Part shown: in pieces, positions 48,990-59,425 of the stretch
How positions within the stretch are numbered: position 1 is the first letter of the stretch
Layout of the letters: each line of letters begins with the position of its first letter
From: Trachythela sp. YZ-2020
Taxonomy: Eukaryota; Cnidaria; Anthozoa; Malacalcyonacea; Clavulariidae
Direction of reading: 5' to 3'
NCBI GenBank assembly: GCA_016169945.1
Contig: JADLSH010000282.1
Span: 1,939,001 to 2,003,000, forward strand
DNA: 64,000 nt
Made by a program: the position numbers and the translations under genes
Notes under the pieces: generated by a model
What the model was told of the DNA's origin: nothing
The model's database searches: none
Seen by the model: the letters and a program-made list of their open reading frames with translations, nothing else

Positions 48990-49050
48990 TCTAAATAACA
49001 ATAATATCAATTTATAATCCACAAGTAGTCGTGAAACTGAAAGTTTTATC

Positions 49051-49260
49051 TCAGTTCTGGCTTCTTTGATTGCCAAAAAGCACCAGATTGTGCTCAGTAT
49101 TTACAAATAACTGGGTAAACTCAAAATTATCCTTTGCTCTCCTTCGCTTGGCTATATTGTGTGTTCCATGGATCACGTTATTAGTGTGCTGTGTACCACT
49201 TACAAAACATAACCACATTGCAATGAGTAAAAGTTTGAGATAAAAATTTCCTATACACAC
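49051..49260 (-). CDS. Possible small secreted precursor
   Basis: A 69-residue frame begins with a convincing signal peptide ([17 protein letters not shown]). A short polar peptide follows with one polybasic site (AKRRRAKD). This resembles peptide-hormone precursors, but there is no repeat, amidation signal or cysteine pattern, and no homologue comes to mind. It may be chance. Confidence 0.2.
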   Translation of the reverse strand: MCIGNFYLKLLLIAMWLCFVSGTQHTNNVIHGTHNIAKRRRAKDNFEFTQLFVNTEHNLVLFGNQRSQN

Positions 49261-49739
49261 AAATTAGATCTGCTGCGTCACTAGCTTCAGGCTCGCTCTC
49301 TACCTCAGAAACTATACCATAGGAAAAATTGAATATTTTGTACGAGGTGTTGCATGTTATATTTGTTGAAATATTGTTAATAAAAATTTGTTATATCAAG
49401 AAATATCATATTCCACATACAAACACACAAAATGCATTGAATCAAGGTATACAGATTTGTAAGGCTAACCCTATTTAATAATTTCCTGATACACATTTAC
49501 ATACATTCTAACATTTTCTTATATATATAGCCTAAGTTTTCCAATTTTTGAGAGATACCTGGGGAAAAAGCACCGAAGTACGGGAGAGAGCAACTACAAC
49601 TCAGCTCACATGAAACTATTAAAAGCAGTGTTTTCAAAAATAGGTGTCCTCAATATTTCCAAAGGAAAGCCAAAGACATATTATGTAAAACAAAAAATAT
49701 AATTGACTGTGAAAGGCCTAATAGGTGGCAAATATGGCA

Positions 49740-49843
49740 GTTGACTGTTGTGTAAAACTACCTGAAAAATACAATGAGAATTGAGAACTTCAATTTTTGA
49801 AGTTCTCATTGTATTTTTCAGGTAGTTTTACACAACAGTCAAC
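49740..49843. repeat. Perfect 41-bp-arm hairpin
   Basis: 49740-49780 and 49803-49843 are exact complements (starting GTTGACTGTTGTGTAAAAC), with a 22-base loop that itself pairs (GAACTTC/GAAGTTC). Confidence 0.9.
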
Positions 49844-49974
49844 CCGTATTTGCTATACTCTTCCCACACTGGCACCACACGTAATAGGTGGTAGTTACTG
49901 TAACTGCTGGTACAGCCTTTTAAGACCTACTAAGGTATTGTTTCCGAGATGGTCACAGATGTAACATCAATATA

Positions 49975-50656
49975 CAGTCAAACCTGTATTAAGTGACTAC
50001 CCTTGGGGAATGAGTTCCCGGTCACTTAATAATTAAGGGCGGTCGCTTCATGCAGGTTCACTAAGAATATAATCTGGGCATGGTCAAGTTATCATTCTAT
50101 TTAATTAGAGTATCTGATAGTTAGTACTATCTAAATAAAGCGTAGGCGCAAGAGATAACTACAAAGTCGTTAAACGTAAATTGCAAAGTATAATAGATGT
50201 ATTGAGTAAGCGAAGAACAGAAACAATGTAACAAAACAAATTACATAATCTAAAGTTTGTTCGTTCACGGCAAAACCAGGATTAATATCATTCATGTTTT
50301 CGTGAATGCAATTTGACCAGGCATTCATTTACTTGAACCAGAGTGAACATATAAATGAAATTACAGAATTATTTTTGGTAAAAGCCTCCTGTATAATTAT
50401 ATTCATGTCTTATGCACAGTATATGACTGATAAAGCCCATGGATAAACAAGGTTTCGGGGTACTTATTAATTGGAAACACTATACTTTATGTTGATCTGC
50501 AATTGATAAGTTGCAGATTTTTTCTGGTCAAAATAGCCAAGTGAAGCATTGAAAAGCACCATGTAAATTCAGTCTGGCTGTTTAATACAGTTTAAACCGT
50601 CCAATGCAAGTGGCCGCAGTCACTTGAAAGAGGTGGCCGATTAATAGAGGTTGTGT
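49975..50656. mobile_element. Non-autonomous DNA transposon relic
   Basis: The left end is CAGTCAAACCTGTATTAAG and the right end complements as CAACCTCTATTAATCGGCC. The ends resemble a widespread invertebrate family that starts CAGTCAAACCTG. The interior is non-coding; no clean target duplication was found. Confidence 0.55.
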
Positions 50657-50994
50657 TTACATAATATTACTGAGTAAATAATTCCAAATATTCCTCTGGC
50701 CATGATTTTCAAAACTTCAGTAAATTGCCAAACCATTCTTGTGTTCACAGAGGACGTAAAATAGATAAATGCAAATTCTCATTATTACACAAATTATGCT
50801 CAGCTTTTTTGAATCGTCCCAGCAAAGTTTTCACAGCACATAGCTCGGGATTAAATGAAAAACGTGCAGTGAACGAACTACACGTTCATGTTGAATTATA
50901 GTACTTTATACTTCTAATGTGTGCACCATAGTATAGACTTTGCTGTTATTGATGTTTGATTACATTTTTATCATGTGCCAAGTACATGTGGATG

Positions 50995-51243
50995 CAGACG
51001 TTGCAAGTAATGAATAGGTATCATATTTGCAAACACTAAGTGATAGGATTGAACCACCCTGTCAACTTTCCCTGTGGGAGGAAACCGGAGTACCCGGAGA
51101 AAACCCACGACTTTCGGCAGAGCGTTGACTTTACTCTTTTCACTTGAGGACTGGGTTCGAGTCGCATTGAGAAAGTTCTCACTGAGACTCGAACCCACGG
51201 CCTTAGAGGTGAAAGGCAAGTGCGCTAACCACTTCGCCACTGA
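50995..51243 (-). mobile_element. tRNA-derived SINE, minus strand
   Basis: Same family as 21842-22105: head TGGCGAAGTGGTTAGCGCAC, B box GGTTCGAGTCT and the same central block. It keeps the B box better than the first copy. Confidence 0.85.
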
Positions 51244-51249
51244 ATGTTA

Positions 51250-52477
51250 AAGAGAAGTATTTTCAGTGTACGATGTTATCAGATGACGTTTGCCATGTAT
51301 TTTTTAAATATCAGTAACGTGCATCTGATATCGGACAAAATGCAGTGTGTAAACATACCTTTAAACAAGCTAGTTGTTCTGAACTGTCTCATATACAAAC
51401 TAGGATAAAACTAGTGTCGATAAAGTGAGCTTCAGAGCCAGCCTCAGCAGACACAGGGACTAGTTTGCATATACACAGTATAATATATAGACATGCTTAC
51501 ATATCAGACTACAGAGTTGACCAGTTATTGACAAGATCTCACACACAAAACAAACAAAATCAAGAGGAGCAAGGACATAAATTAGTTTCCAAGGGCAGAT
51601 TTATAAGAGGCAGTCAAGAATCTGTAGTGTTTTTTACATTTTGGGATAAGGTTAGACAGCACTAGGGCGACATTAAAACAAAGTAAATGTAAAACAAATG
51701 ATTACCAGAAGCTACAACTTTCATATGCAGTTAGAATAACAGCTACAGAGTAGCACCTTGTATTAAAGTCAAAACTCGTCTGGTTAGGCTGGTTTAATCT
51801 CTGATTAATTCAACCTCAAAATAAGTCAAATCTTCAATAAATTAAGCAAATTTGGAATTAAATTACATTTAAAGATGTGCTTCATCTGTTTGTGTTAATT
51901 TTATTATAAAATTCTGTTGGTCTCACTATATTTTGGATTTTCATTATCGTCGTGCTTGATCATTATCTCGTGTCCTTCAATATACGTACGAACTGTGCTT
52001 TACTGGTTTCGGCTACAGAACATCTGTCTGTCTACATCAGGTCCTTGTAGGATAACAGCATTTATTGTAATAGCTGAACAAGTTAACCTGTAAAAAGATG
52101 AATAATAATAATAATAATAATAACATATTTTACTGCCTGTATTCTCTCTTTGTGGATTACGACATAACGTATGGAAGTTCTATAAAGATTTGATGATCTA
52201 TGGTTAATTCAATTTAAATAAACAGAATTTTACCATTTTGACCGTTGGTCAGGGTTAGATTTTTAAATTTTTCGCGGCGACAATATCAAGTTTCCTTGGC
52301 AACAAACATATTCACTTTCGCATATTATTTGCTGGTCTATCTTAATTTTACTCGCTGGCTGTCATTTTTGGTGACTTATTCTTTCAATTTGGTATTCATT
52401 TTATCTTGTCTTGGGTGGCGTTAATCGTGAATTATTGTACTTTACGCTCCTATCGTCTTCGAAGTTCAATTTGATAA
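51250..52477. other. Intergenic DNA with an (AAT)n microsatellite
   Basis: The only clear feature is an (AAT)n run at about 52100-52133. No coding exon is supported. Confidence 0.4.
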
Positions 52478-52963
52478 TTGTTTGTACGTCGTGACCCTTT
52501 GACCTGGTTCGAATTTCAAAACAAAAACTCGGAGTTTTCCCTATTGTATTCTCTGGGTTTTCCCACGGTTCTGTATATGGTTATGGCGAGGACAGCTCTC
52601 ATAGCCCCAACTGTTCTATCAATTTTCGCATCCATATTTTACCATCATCTCAATGTAAACCCTGTTCTCACCTTCAACGTACCGGGTTTTGGCCTCAACC
52701 ACCCCATCGCGTACTGTGAATCAATACCTGTTGGGTTTGAAGCAGTTCTTGCAACATTCTCCACAACCAGATTCCGTAAGTCTATCATTGTCGGGAAAAG
52801 TCATAATCAACTTGGCTTTCTATTCTCTATTCTCCTTTCATGTGGTGATATCCAAATCAACCCTGGTCCAATAACGAAGTATCCTTGTCAACTATGCTCA
52901 AAAACAATTAAATCCACCGATAAGTCTATTCAGTGCGAAGTCTGCTCAGCTTGGTACCATTAA
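52478..52963 (+). pseudogene. LINE N-terminal region with 2A-like peptide and PHD-like finger
   Basis: The 161-residue frame has hydrophobic segments, then LLSCGDIQINPGP, matching the 2A-like pattern D-(V/I)-E-x-N-P-G-P except that Glu is Gln. Directly after it comes a Cys-rich finger (YPCQLCSKTIKSTDKSIQCE and VCSAWYH). The frame stops at 52963, where a His-x-Cys would complete the finger, so the stop is probably secondary. Confidence 0.7.
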
Positions 52964-53094
52964 AACTGTTGCAGTGTAAACCTAAATACAACAAAATCTC
53001 TGTCCAACTCCTCTTGTATATGGATTTGTAATCAATGCAACGACCCCAATTTTTCTACATCTCTGTTGAGTAGTCAGCTCAAATCACCATCGTT

Positions 53095-54027
53095 ATTTTG
53101 ATACTTCGATTAAGTCACTAATTACCCAGAAAGATCTCGGGATCATTATTTCAAACGACCTGAAATGGAACAAGCAAGTTCATGGCACGGTATTAAAGGC
53201 AAACATGATGCTCGGCTTCATCCGACGATCAGCCTCGGACATAAACAATATCGAAGTCCGCAAGATTCTTTACCTGTCTTTGGTTAGAAGCAAACTGGGG
53301 TATGCCAGTCAAGTGTGGGCACCCCAAACAGTAACTAACATCGCTACAATGGAACGCGTCCAACGTCGTGCCACCAAATTCATCCTTTCCCTCCCTTATA
53401 GAACAGACGTTTTGTACAAAAAACGACTCCAGTCTATCGGTATTCTTCCCATCTGCTATTGGCTTGAGTTTCTAGATTTAGTTTATCTCTACAACTGTGT
53501 TGTTAATGACTCTGATACAAACATCTCAATACGGGTTTCTAATCGCAGAACCAGAAACTCCAATTCCGACAATGGTATTCTACTAAATATACCTAAATCC
53601 AAGACTGTTAGCTTTCAAAACAGTTTTTACGTAAGAGCACCCAGCGTTTGGAACATTCTACCCGATGTCATCAGAGACACTACAAGATCTACAGCTTCCT
53701 TTAAAATTTTACTATTTAAATACTACTTTAACCTTCTCGAACACGTCTACAACCCGGACAATCCTAGAACCTTTAAATCGGTGTGCGTCAAATGCCACTC
53801 TACTCGTCCTATTCAAAACTTATCTTTCAGAACATGTTGTTGACAGTTTGGCGAAAGCCAATAATGTTTTTGTACATGTATAGTAATTTGTCATTTTTGT
53901 CGGGACCCCGTTATTGGAGTTTATCTCTGTGGTCAGTCCCAGCCTATGTACTTGTAGGTATTTGAATAAGTTTAATAATTGTTTGGTGCGGCGAATCTTG
54001 TAAAATAAAAATTAATAAAAATAAAAT
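53095..54027 (+). mobile_element. Nested LINE 3' fragment
   Basis: The C-terminal part of an RT polyprotein from a different LINE family (DLGIIISNDLKWNKQV, LVRSKLGYASQVWAPQ, QRRATKFILSLP) ends in an A-rich tail with AAAATAAAATAAA at 54000-54027. After the tail the host LINE resumes, so this is a later, 5'-truncated insertion. Confidence 0.8.
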
Positions 54028-54172
54028 AAACTCATTCAGCGCTCTTGATGATCAATCAGTATCTACTCCCCTTCCAAATTCTAACACTATATTCACTTCA
54101 ACTCCATCGCGTGCATTTGTCAATCCAATACACAAATCTAAACCACCTAAAACGAAACGACACTTAAAGGGA

Positions 54173-56937
54173 ATGATCATCAATTGCAACGGATTAAAAG
54201 GTCCGTCCCGTTTTACAGAATTTCAAGCTCTACTTGACTTACATAATCCTGATATTGTATTGGGCACTGAATCTAAGCTACACAATGATATACCGACTTA
54301 CTCTGTGTTTCCATCCAACTACACAGTCTACAGAAAAGACAGGAATGCGAACGGTGGTGGTGTCTTCCACGCAATTAAGTCCGATATAATATCTGAAGAA
54401 TGCCTAAATTTTGACACCAACTGCGAAATTCTTTGGTCTTCCATCAAATTCAGAAACTCCTCTTCCGTAGCTCTCGATGAGCTCAACAAGTCTATAAACT
54501 GTGTATTTGATTCCACCAATAACCACCCAAATATCATCTTAGGCGGTGATTTTAACCTTGGAGATATAAACTGGAAATCTGAAACACCACAAATCGTAAG
54601 TCAAAACAACTCATATCAACATCAAAAACTTCTCCAGATACTTGACGACTACTCCTTAAACCAACACGTTACATCACCTACTCGTCCAGCTTCTAACAAA
54701 ACCTTGGATCTATTATTATCATCCTTCCCTAATAATATCTCCAACGTTTCCACTACATCAGGCATCAGTGATCATCTGGCAGTCCTTTTTAACATTGACG
54801 TTGCGGCAACTAGATCATTCAAACCTCCTCACAAAGTTTACATCTATAAGAAAGCAGATTTTACTGGCTTCAATCAATTTATGCTTCATGCATCCGAAAA
54901 CTTTTTCCTCTCTAATCCTCATCATAACTCAGTATCAGAAAACTGGTTAAAATTCAAGTCAACTCTCTCAGAAGACATTCAGAATTACATCCTCCATAAG
55001 AAATCTACGATTAAGTATAAACTTCCATGGATTACATCTTCTATCAAACGCCATATGCGACTAAAAGATCGCCTACATAAAAAAGCTATCAAATCACATA
55101 AACCAAAACACTGGGATGAATTCACAAAAGAACGCAATTTAGTCTCTCGGCTTGTCAAACAATCACATAGCAGTTATCTGAATGATGTTATTGGTACAAG
55201 TTTAGACTCTAATCCCAAAAAATTCTGGTCATATGTCCGCACAAGTAAATCTGAAAGCTCCGGCATACCTCCCTTAAAATACATCGACAGATTATGTGTT
55301 TCTGATAAATCGAAAGCTGATGCCCTGAACTCTCAATTTTATTCAGTATTTACCCAAGAGAACGCTCCAATTCCAACTAAAGATCAATCTCCATATACTT
55401 CCATTTCAGACCTAATTATCAACTCTCAAGGTGTAGCCAAGCAACTCTCTGAACTTAACCCTAGTAAGGCTTGTGGTCCAGACGAAATCCCAGCTGGAAT
55501 CCTCAAAGAACTTGCATCATCGATCTCACACTGGCTTTGTTATATATTTCAACAGTCGTATGATACTGGTACACTTCCATCTGACTGGTCTAAGGCCCTT
55601 GTCTCCGCTGTATTTAAAAAAGATATAAAATCCAACCCAGCCAACTATCGTCCTATCTCTCTAACATGCCTGTGTTGCAAGGTCATGGAACATATCATTC
55701 TTAGTCATACTGCTAAGCATTTAGCATATCATGATATTTTAATTGATAAGCAGCATGGCTTCCGAAAATTGTTTTCCTGTGAGACTCAACTAATTACCGC
55801 AATCAACGATTGGGCAAAAAGTATAAACCAAAAGAAACAAACCGATGCTATTTTTCTAGACTTCAGTAAAGCCTTTGACTCCGTCCCACATCTTCGCCTA
55901 ATGTCCAAAATTGATTATTACGGTATTAGAGGACGTACTGCTAATTGGATCAAGGCTTTTCTCTCTAACAGTTCTCAAGTTGTTTCTGTTAATGGCTCCC
56001 ACTCTGAACCAAAACCTGTCATATCTGGAGTGCCTCAAGGAACAATTCTCGCACCCGTTCTTTTTCTTCTTTATATAATGACATTTCTGAGAACATCAAA
56101 TCTGAAATTCGTTTATTCGCGGATGACGCCATCGTTTATAGGGAAATTAACGACTACCAGGATCAAGTCACCCTACAAGAGGATCTCAATAAACTAAATA
56201 GTTGAGCTAACAAATGGCAACTAAATTTTAATTCCTCTAAATGCTACCACTTGGGAATTACAAATAAACGTGCGCCTCTAAACTTTAATTATAATCTCAA
56301 TAATCAAATTATTACCAGAGTATCATCAACGAAATATTTGGGCATTACTATAAACCATAACTTAAACTGGAATAAACATTGCGATAACATTTGCAATAAG
56401 GCAAATAGTACTCTTGGCCTACTTAGAAGAATCCTTGGCGAATGTAGCATTGACGTCAAATCAAGAGCTTACACCAGTCTTGTTCGGCCAAAACTTGAAT
56501 ATGGCTGCTCAGTGTGGAACCCCTATACCAAGAGGAACATAGATAAAATCGAAATGATCCAACGTCGAACTGCTAGATTCGTTTTTAATGACTATTCTAG
56601 AATTAGCCACGTTACTCCTTTGATCGACCATCTGGATTGGGATTCCCTCGAACAGCGCAGATTACTGCATCAAGCCACCATGTTCTTCAAGATCCATCAA
56701 GGCCTTGTTGGAATTAATCTTTCTGACGAAGTGTCTCCTTTAAATAGAGCATCAAGGCTTCCTAATACCTCTCCATTCCGCCAAATCCAAAGCAATACCA
56801 ACGTGTACAAAAATTCTTTTTATCCAAGAACAGTCATCATATGGAATCATATCCCATTTAATCCCTCCTCTAAATCAAGTATCCCAAGTTTCAAGACAAT
56901 CGCGATGTCTTCAATCAAGTCTTTCACAGTTTAATTT
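54173..56937 (+). pseudogene. LINE endonuclease-reverse transcriptase ORF2
   Basis: From MIINCNGLKGPSRF the AP-endonuclease shows TESKL, GGDFNLGDINW and GISDHLAVLF. A stretch that normally holds Y-x-P-P is missing after SSIKFRNSS. The RT domain follows (LNPSKACGPDEIPAGILKEL, DFSKAFDSVPH, SGVPQGTILAPVLF). One base is lost near 56078, after which the catalytic FADDAIVYREI is read in another frame; a Trp codon has become TGA at 56202. The C-terminal region is open from 56251 to 56937. Confidence 0.88.
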
Positions 56938-57239
56938 ACTAATGTTTTGTGTTTGTATTTTGTTATTCTTACTGTTGTTGTTGTCATATTGTTGTTGTTG
57001 TGTCTTGTTTTGTTTTGTGTTTTTTCTGGGGTTTTTTGTATTTTTTTTGATTTTCTTTCTTTGTTCAATTAGATAATATTTACGTTATTTTTATATAGCA
57101 GTAAATCTATTCTACATTTTAATATATACATAATTATATATGTTAATTAGTTAAATCCTCCTAGTATAGTTTAATACTGTTTTAGGAGTAATTCATTAAA
57201 GCATTAAAGCATAAAGATCAATAAATTATAAACATCTCA

Positions 57240-58170
57240 TTACATGTCGCCATATTATGAAGTCAAAACTATGCATTTTCGCCGGAAAACAAGCACAAAA
57301 ACGGCTGTATAATGCAACAATACCCTGACAACACTTTTAGCTCAAAATATAGTCCATATCTCGAAGGATGGGGAAAGAAATTAAAGGATTTATAAGTCAA
57401 ATTTTTACCTCAGTGCTGTTCGCTTTACAGACGAGAGAAAAGAATGAGCATTTCTCAGGGGACTAGGTTGGAGGTTAAAAAATATAAAATTCCATTGCTC
57501 AAAATGTTTTCTATATTACTTAAAAATTTGCTGTAAAACGAAGTGAGTTTTATAGCTTCTTGTCTTTTCACACCTAGCGGTTCTAGAAATGTGTTCTACA
57601 ATCTAAATAGATGAATTTCCCGTATACGCAAGCGAATATAAAAAGAAAAACAACGCATTTTTAACATAAAAGACAAGAGAATTCAAGTTCCGATCAGCTC
57701 CGAATGAAATCCGAAGGCTACGTACGCCGAGTTGAAATTCATGGGATTTTCTCATTTCCTAGATGCGCCTGGAATACTTTTAAAACATTTTCCGATCTAT
57801 CCATTGCGAATTTTTCTTAGGATTCGATCTAACAGGAAGTATTCTCGAATAAATATCTAATCAAAATTTGTGTGATGAGGCCCACTGATCTCGAAATATA
57901 AACTGGATGCAGCCTGATATCCCGGACACTCCAGACAGCATGGCGGTATATTTTATACAATAAATTCACGGAAAGACACTGTTGATTTTAGATAACGGTA
58001 TACACTCATCAACTGCTGATTTAAACCTATTTCTATTTACTATTTAAACATCATATTTAAATATTAGTAAATATGGCAGGGGATTGTAATGTGATTTCCA
58101 TATTTTCCGTGTTGTTTGTTTCAACTAGATCCATGCACCTGATTGGTCTATTTTTTATCACGTGATATCT
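57240..58170. other. Intergenic DNA leading into a possible element promoter
   Basis: No coding exon is supported. A TATA-like TACTATAAAAG at about 58175 precedes the degenerate hammerhead motif. Confidence 0.35.
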
Positions 58171-58213
58171 TTTGTACTATAAAAGCACTTGTTTCCTCCC
58201 CCGACCCACTCTA

Positions 58214-58252
58214 CTAACTTCCCGACGAAGGGCCTTCACTAGAAATGTCGAC
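58214..58252 (+). ncRNA. Degenerate hammerhead-like motif
   Basis: The order CCGACGA, AGGGCC-loop, GAAA, TGTC, GACG resembles hammerheads found with Penelope-like elements (usual core CTGACGA...GAAACGTC). The invariant T of the core is C here and stem II is weak, so it is unlikely to cleave. Confidence 0.35.
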
Positions 58253-58739
58253 GTTGGCCTCAAACCCGAAGCTTCGAGATGGTTATTTCAATATATGGAG
58301 AAAGAAAAACATGCGTATAGGCAGAGTGCATTTCGGCACTTGAGTTCCGCTTTAACGAAATCACTTGTTTTTTGTAATAACTACTCACATGAGAGTACAA
58401 TTGTGAGGGCAACCTTTTCTTTAGCTTGCTAAAACAAAAAGTGAATTAAGGGACTGTTCATTAATTATGCCTCGGGGTGGGCTGGAGGAAAAGACGGAAA
58501 TACGCGAAAAAAAATCGAACCCCTCCCCTTACTCTCTTTGAATTATTTTCGAGGCCCACCCCTATAACCTTCGGAAAAAATAACAACCCCCCCAAAAAAA
58601 TATATATATAACATAATATAATAAATACACCACAACAATTTTATTAGTTTAATAGTTATTTAATGAAGATAGACAGTCGATACTCTTGTCCCCGAGCCGG
58701 CGCGAAGCGCCGTGCGAGGGTACTAATTCCGCTTGGAGA

Positions 58740-59425
58740 TTTACACCCGGGTATGTGAAAACATTGTGGAATGCAAAGTCGTCCGCCATTTTGTTTTGTC
58801 ATGGACGGAACCGGACGGGACTCGACCTTTTCGTAAGTTATGCGCATGCGCAAGTTCAAGCCGAGAGAAGACTTCCATTTTGCAAACTTTTTTCAAAAAT
58901 AGTTTTGCACTCATTTTATAAGTAAGTCTCTATGTAAGTAAGCTTACATGTTAACTCTACAAAACAAGAGGAAAAATTAACAAGAGGAAAAACAGTCGAA
59001 AGACCGAAAAAGGAGCGTTTTAAACAGGCAAGTGTCTATTTTGCTGTTTTTTTGCATGTTATAGAAAAATAAAAGAAATATTAAATCTTTAGTGCGAAGT
59101 AGAAAAATATTCCTCGAAAAGCAGTTGAAGTTTTTTGAAAATTTCGAAACGTTTTGTGAACGTCTAAGGTTGAATGTTATAGTAAATCAAAGCTAAACGA
59201 GTACATAATAGCATATACCCACTTTATATAGTTGGGCAATTGATAATTTTATAGTTAAAAACAAAATAATATTTTGTACAAATTAAAATATAAAAAATAT
59301 ACAATGTTGCGAGTTACCATGGTTACATATTCGTCGACACAGTACTTCATGTTACAATAACTTTTGGGGAGTAAATTGTTTGGTTCAAATGGCGAGGGGA
59401 TTCTGCATGCATGTATTTCTAGTAG
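58740..59425 (-). repeat. 0.9-kb dispersed repeat, copy 2 (3' flank of the DDE-like gene)
   Basis: Partner of 39172-40078. It has an extra stretch of about 40 bp after CCGCCATTTT and lacks some interior bases. On the minus strand it begins at the stop codon of the gene at 59426-63165. Confidence 0.85.

Larger units (their letters stand above)
52478..57235 (+). mobile_element. LINE with 2A-like motif, interrupted by a second LINE
   Basis: A plus-strand non-LTR retrotransposon: an N-terminal part with a PHD-like finger (52478-53090), then, after the nested LINE at about 53095-54027, the endonuclease-RT part (54173-56937) and a 3' UTR ending in ATTAAAGC-type repeats near 57200. It has one nested insertion, one frameshift, one nonsense codon and a small deletion, so it is fairly recent. 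Confidence 0.85.
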
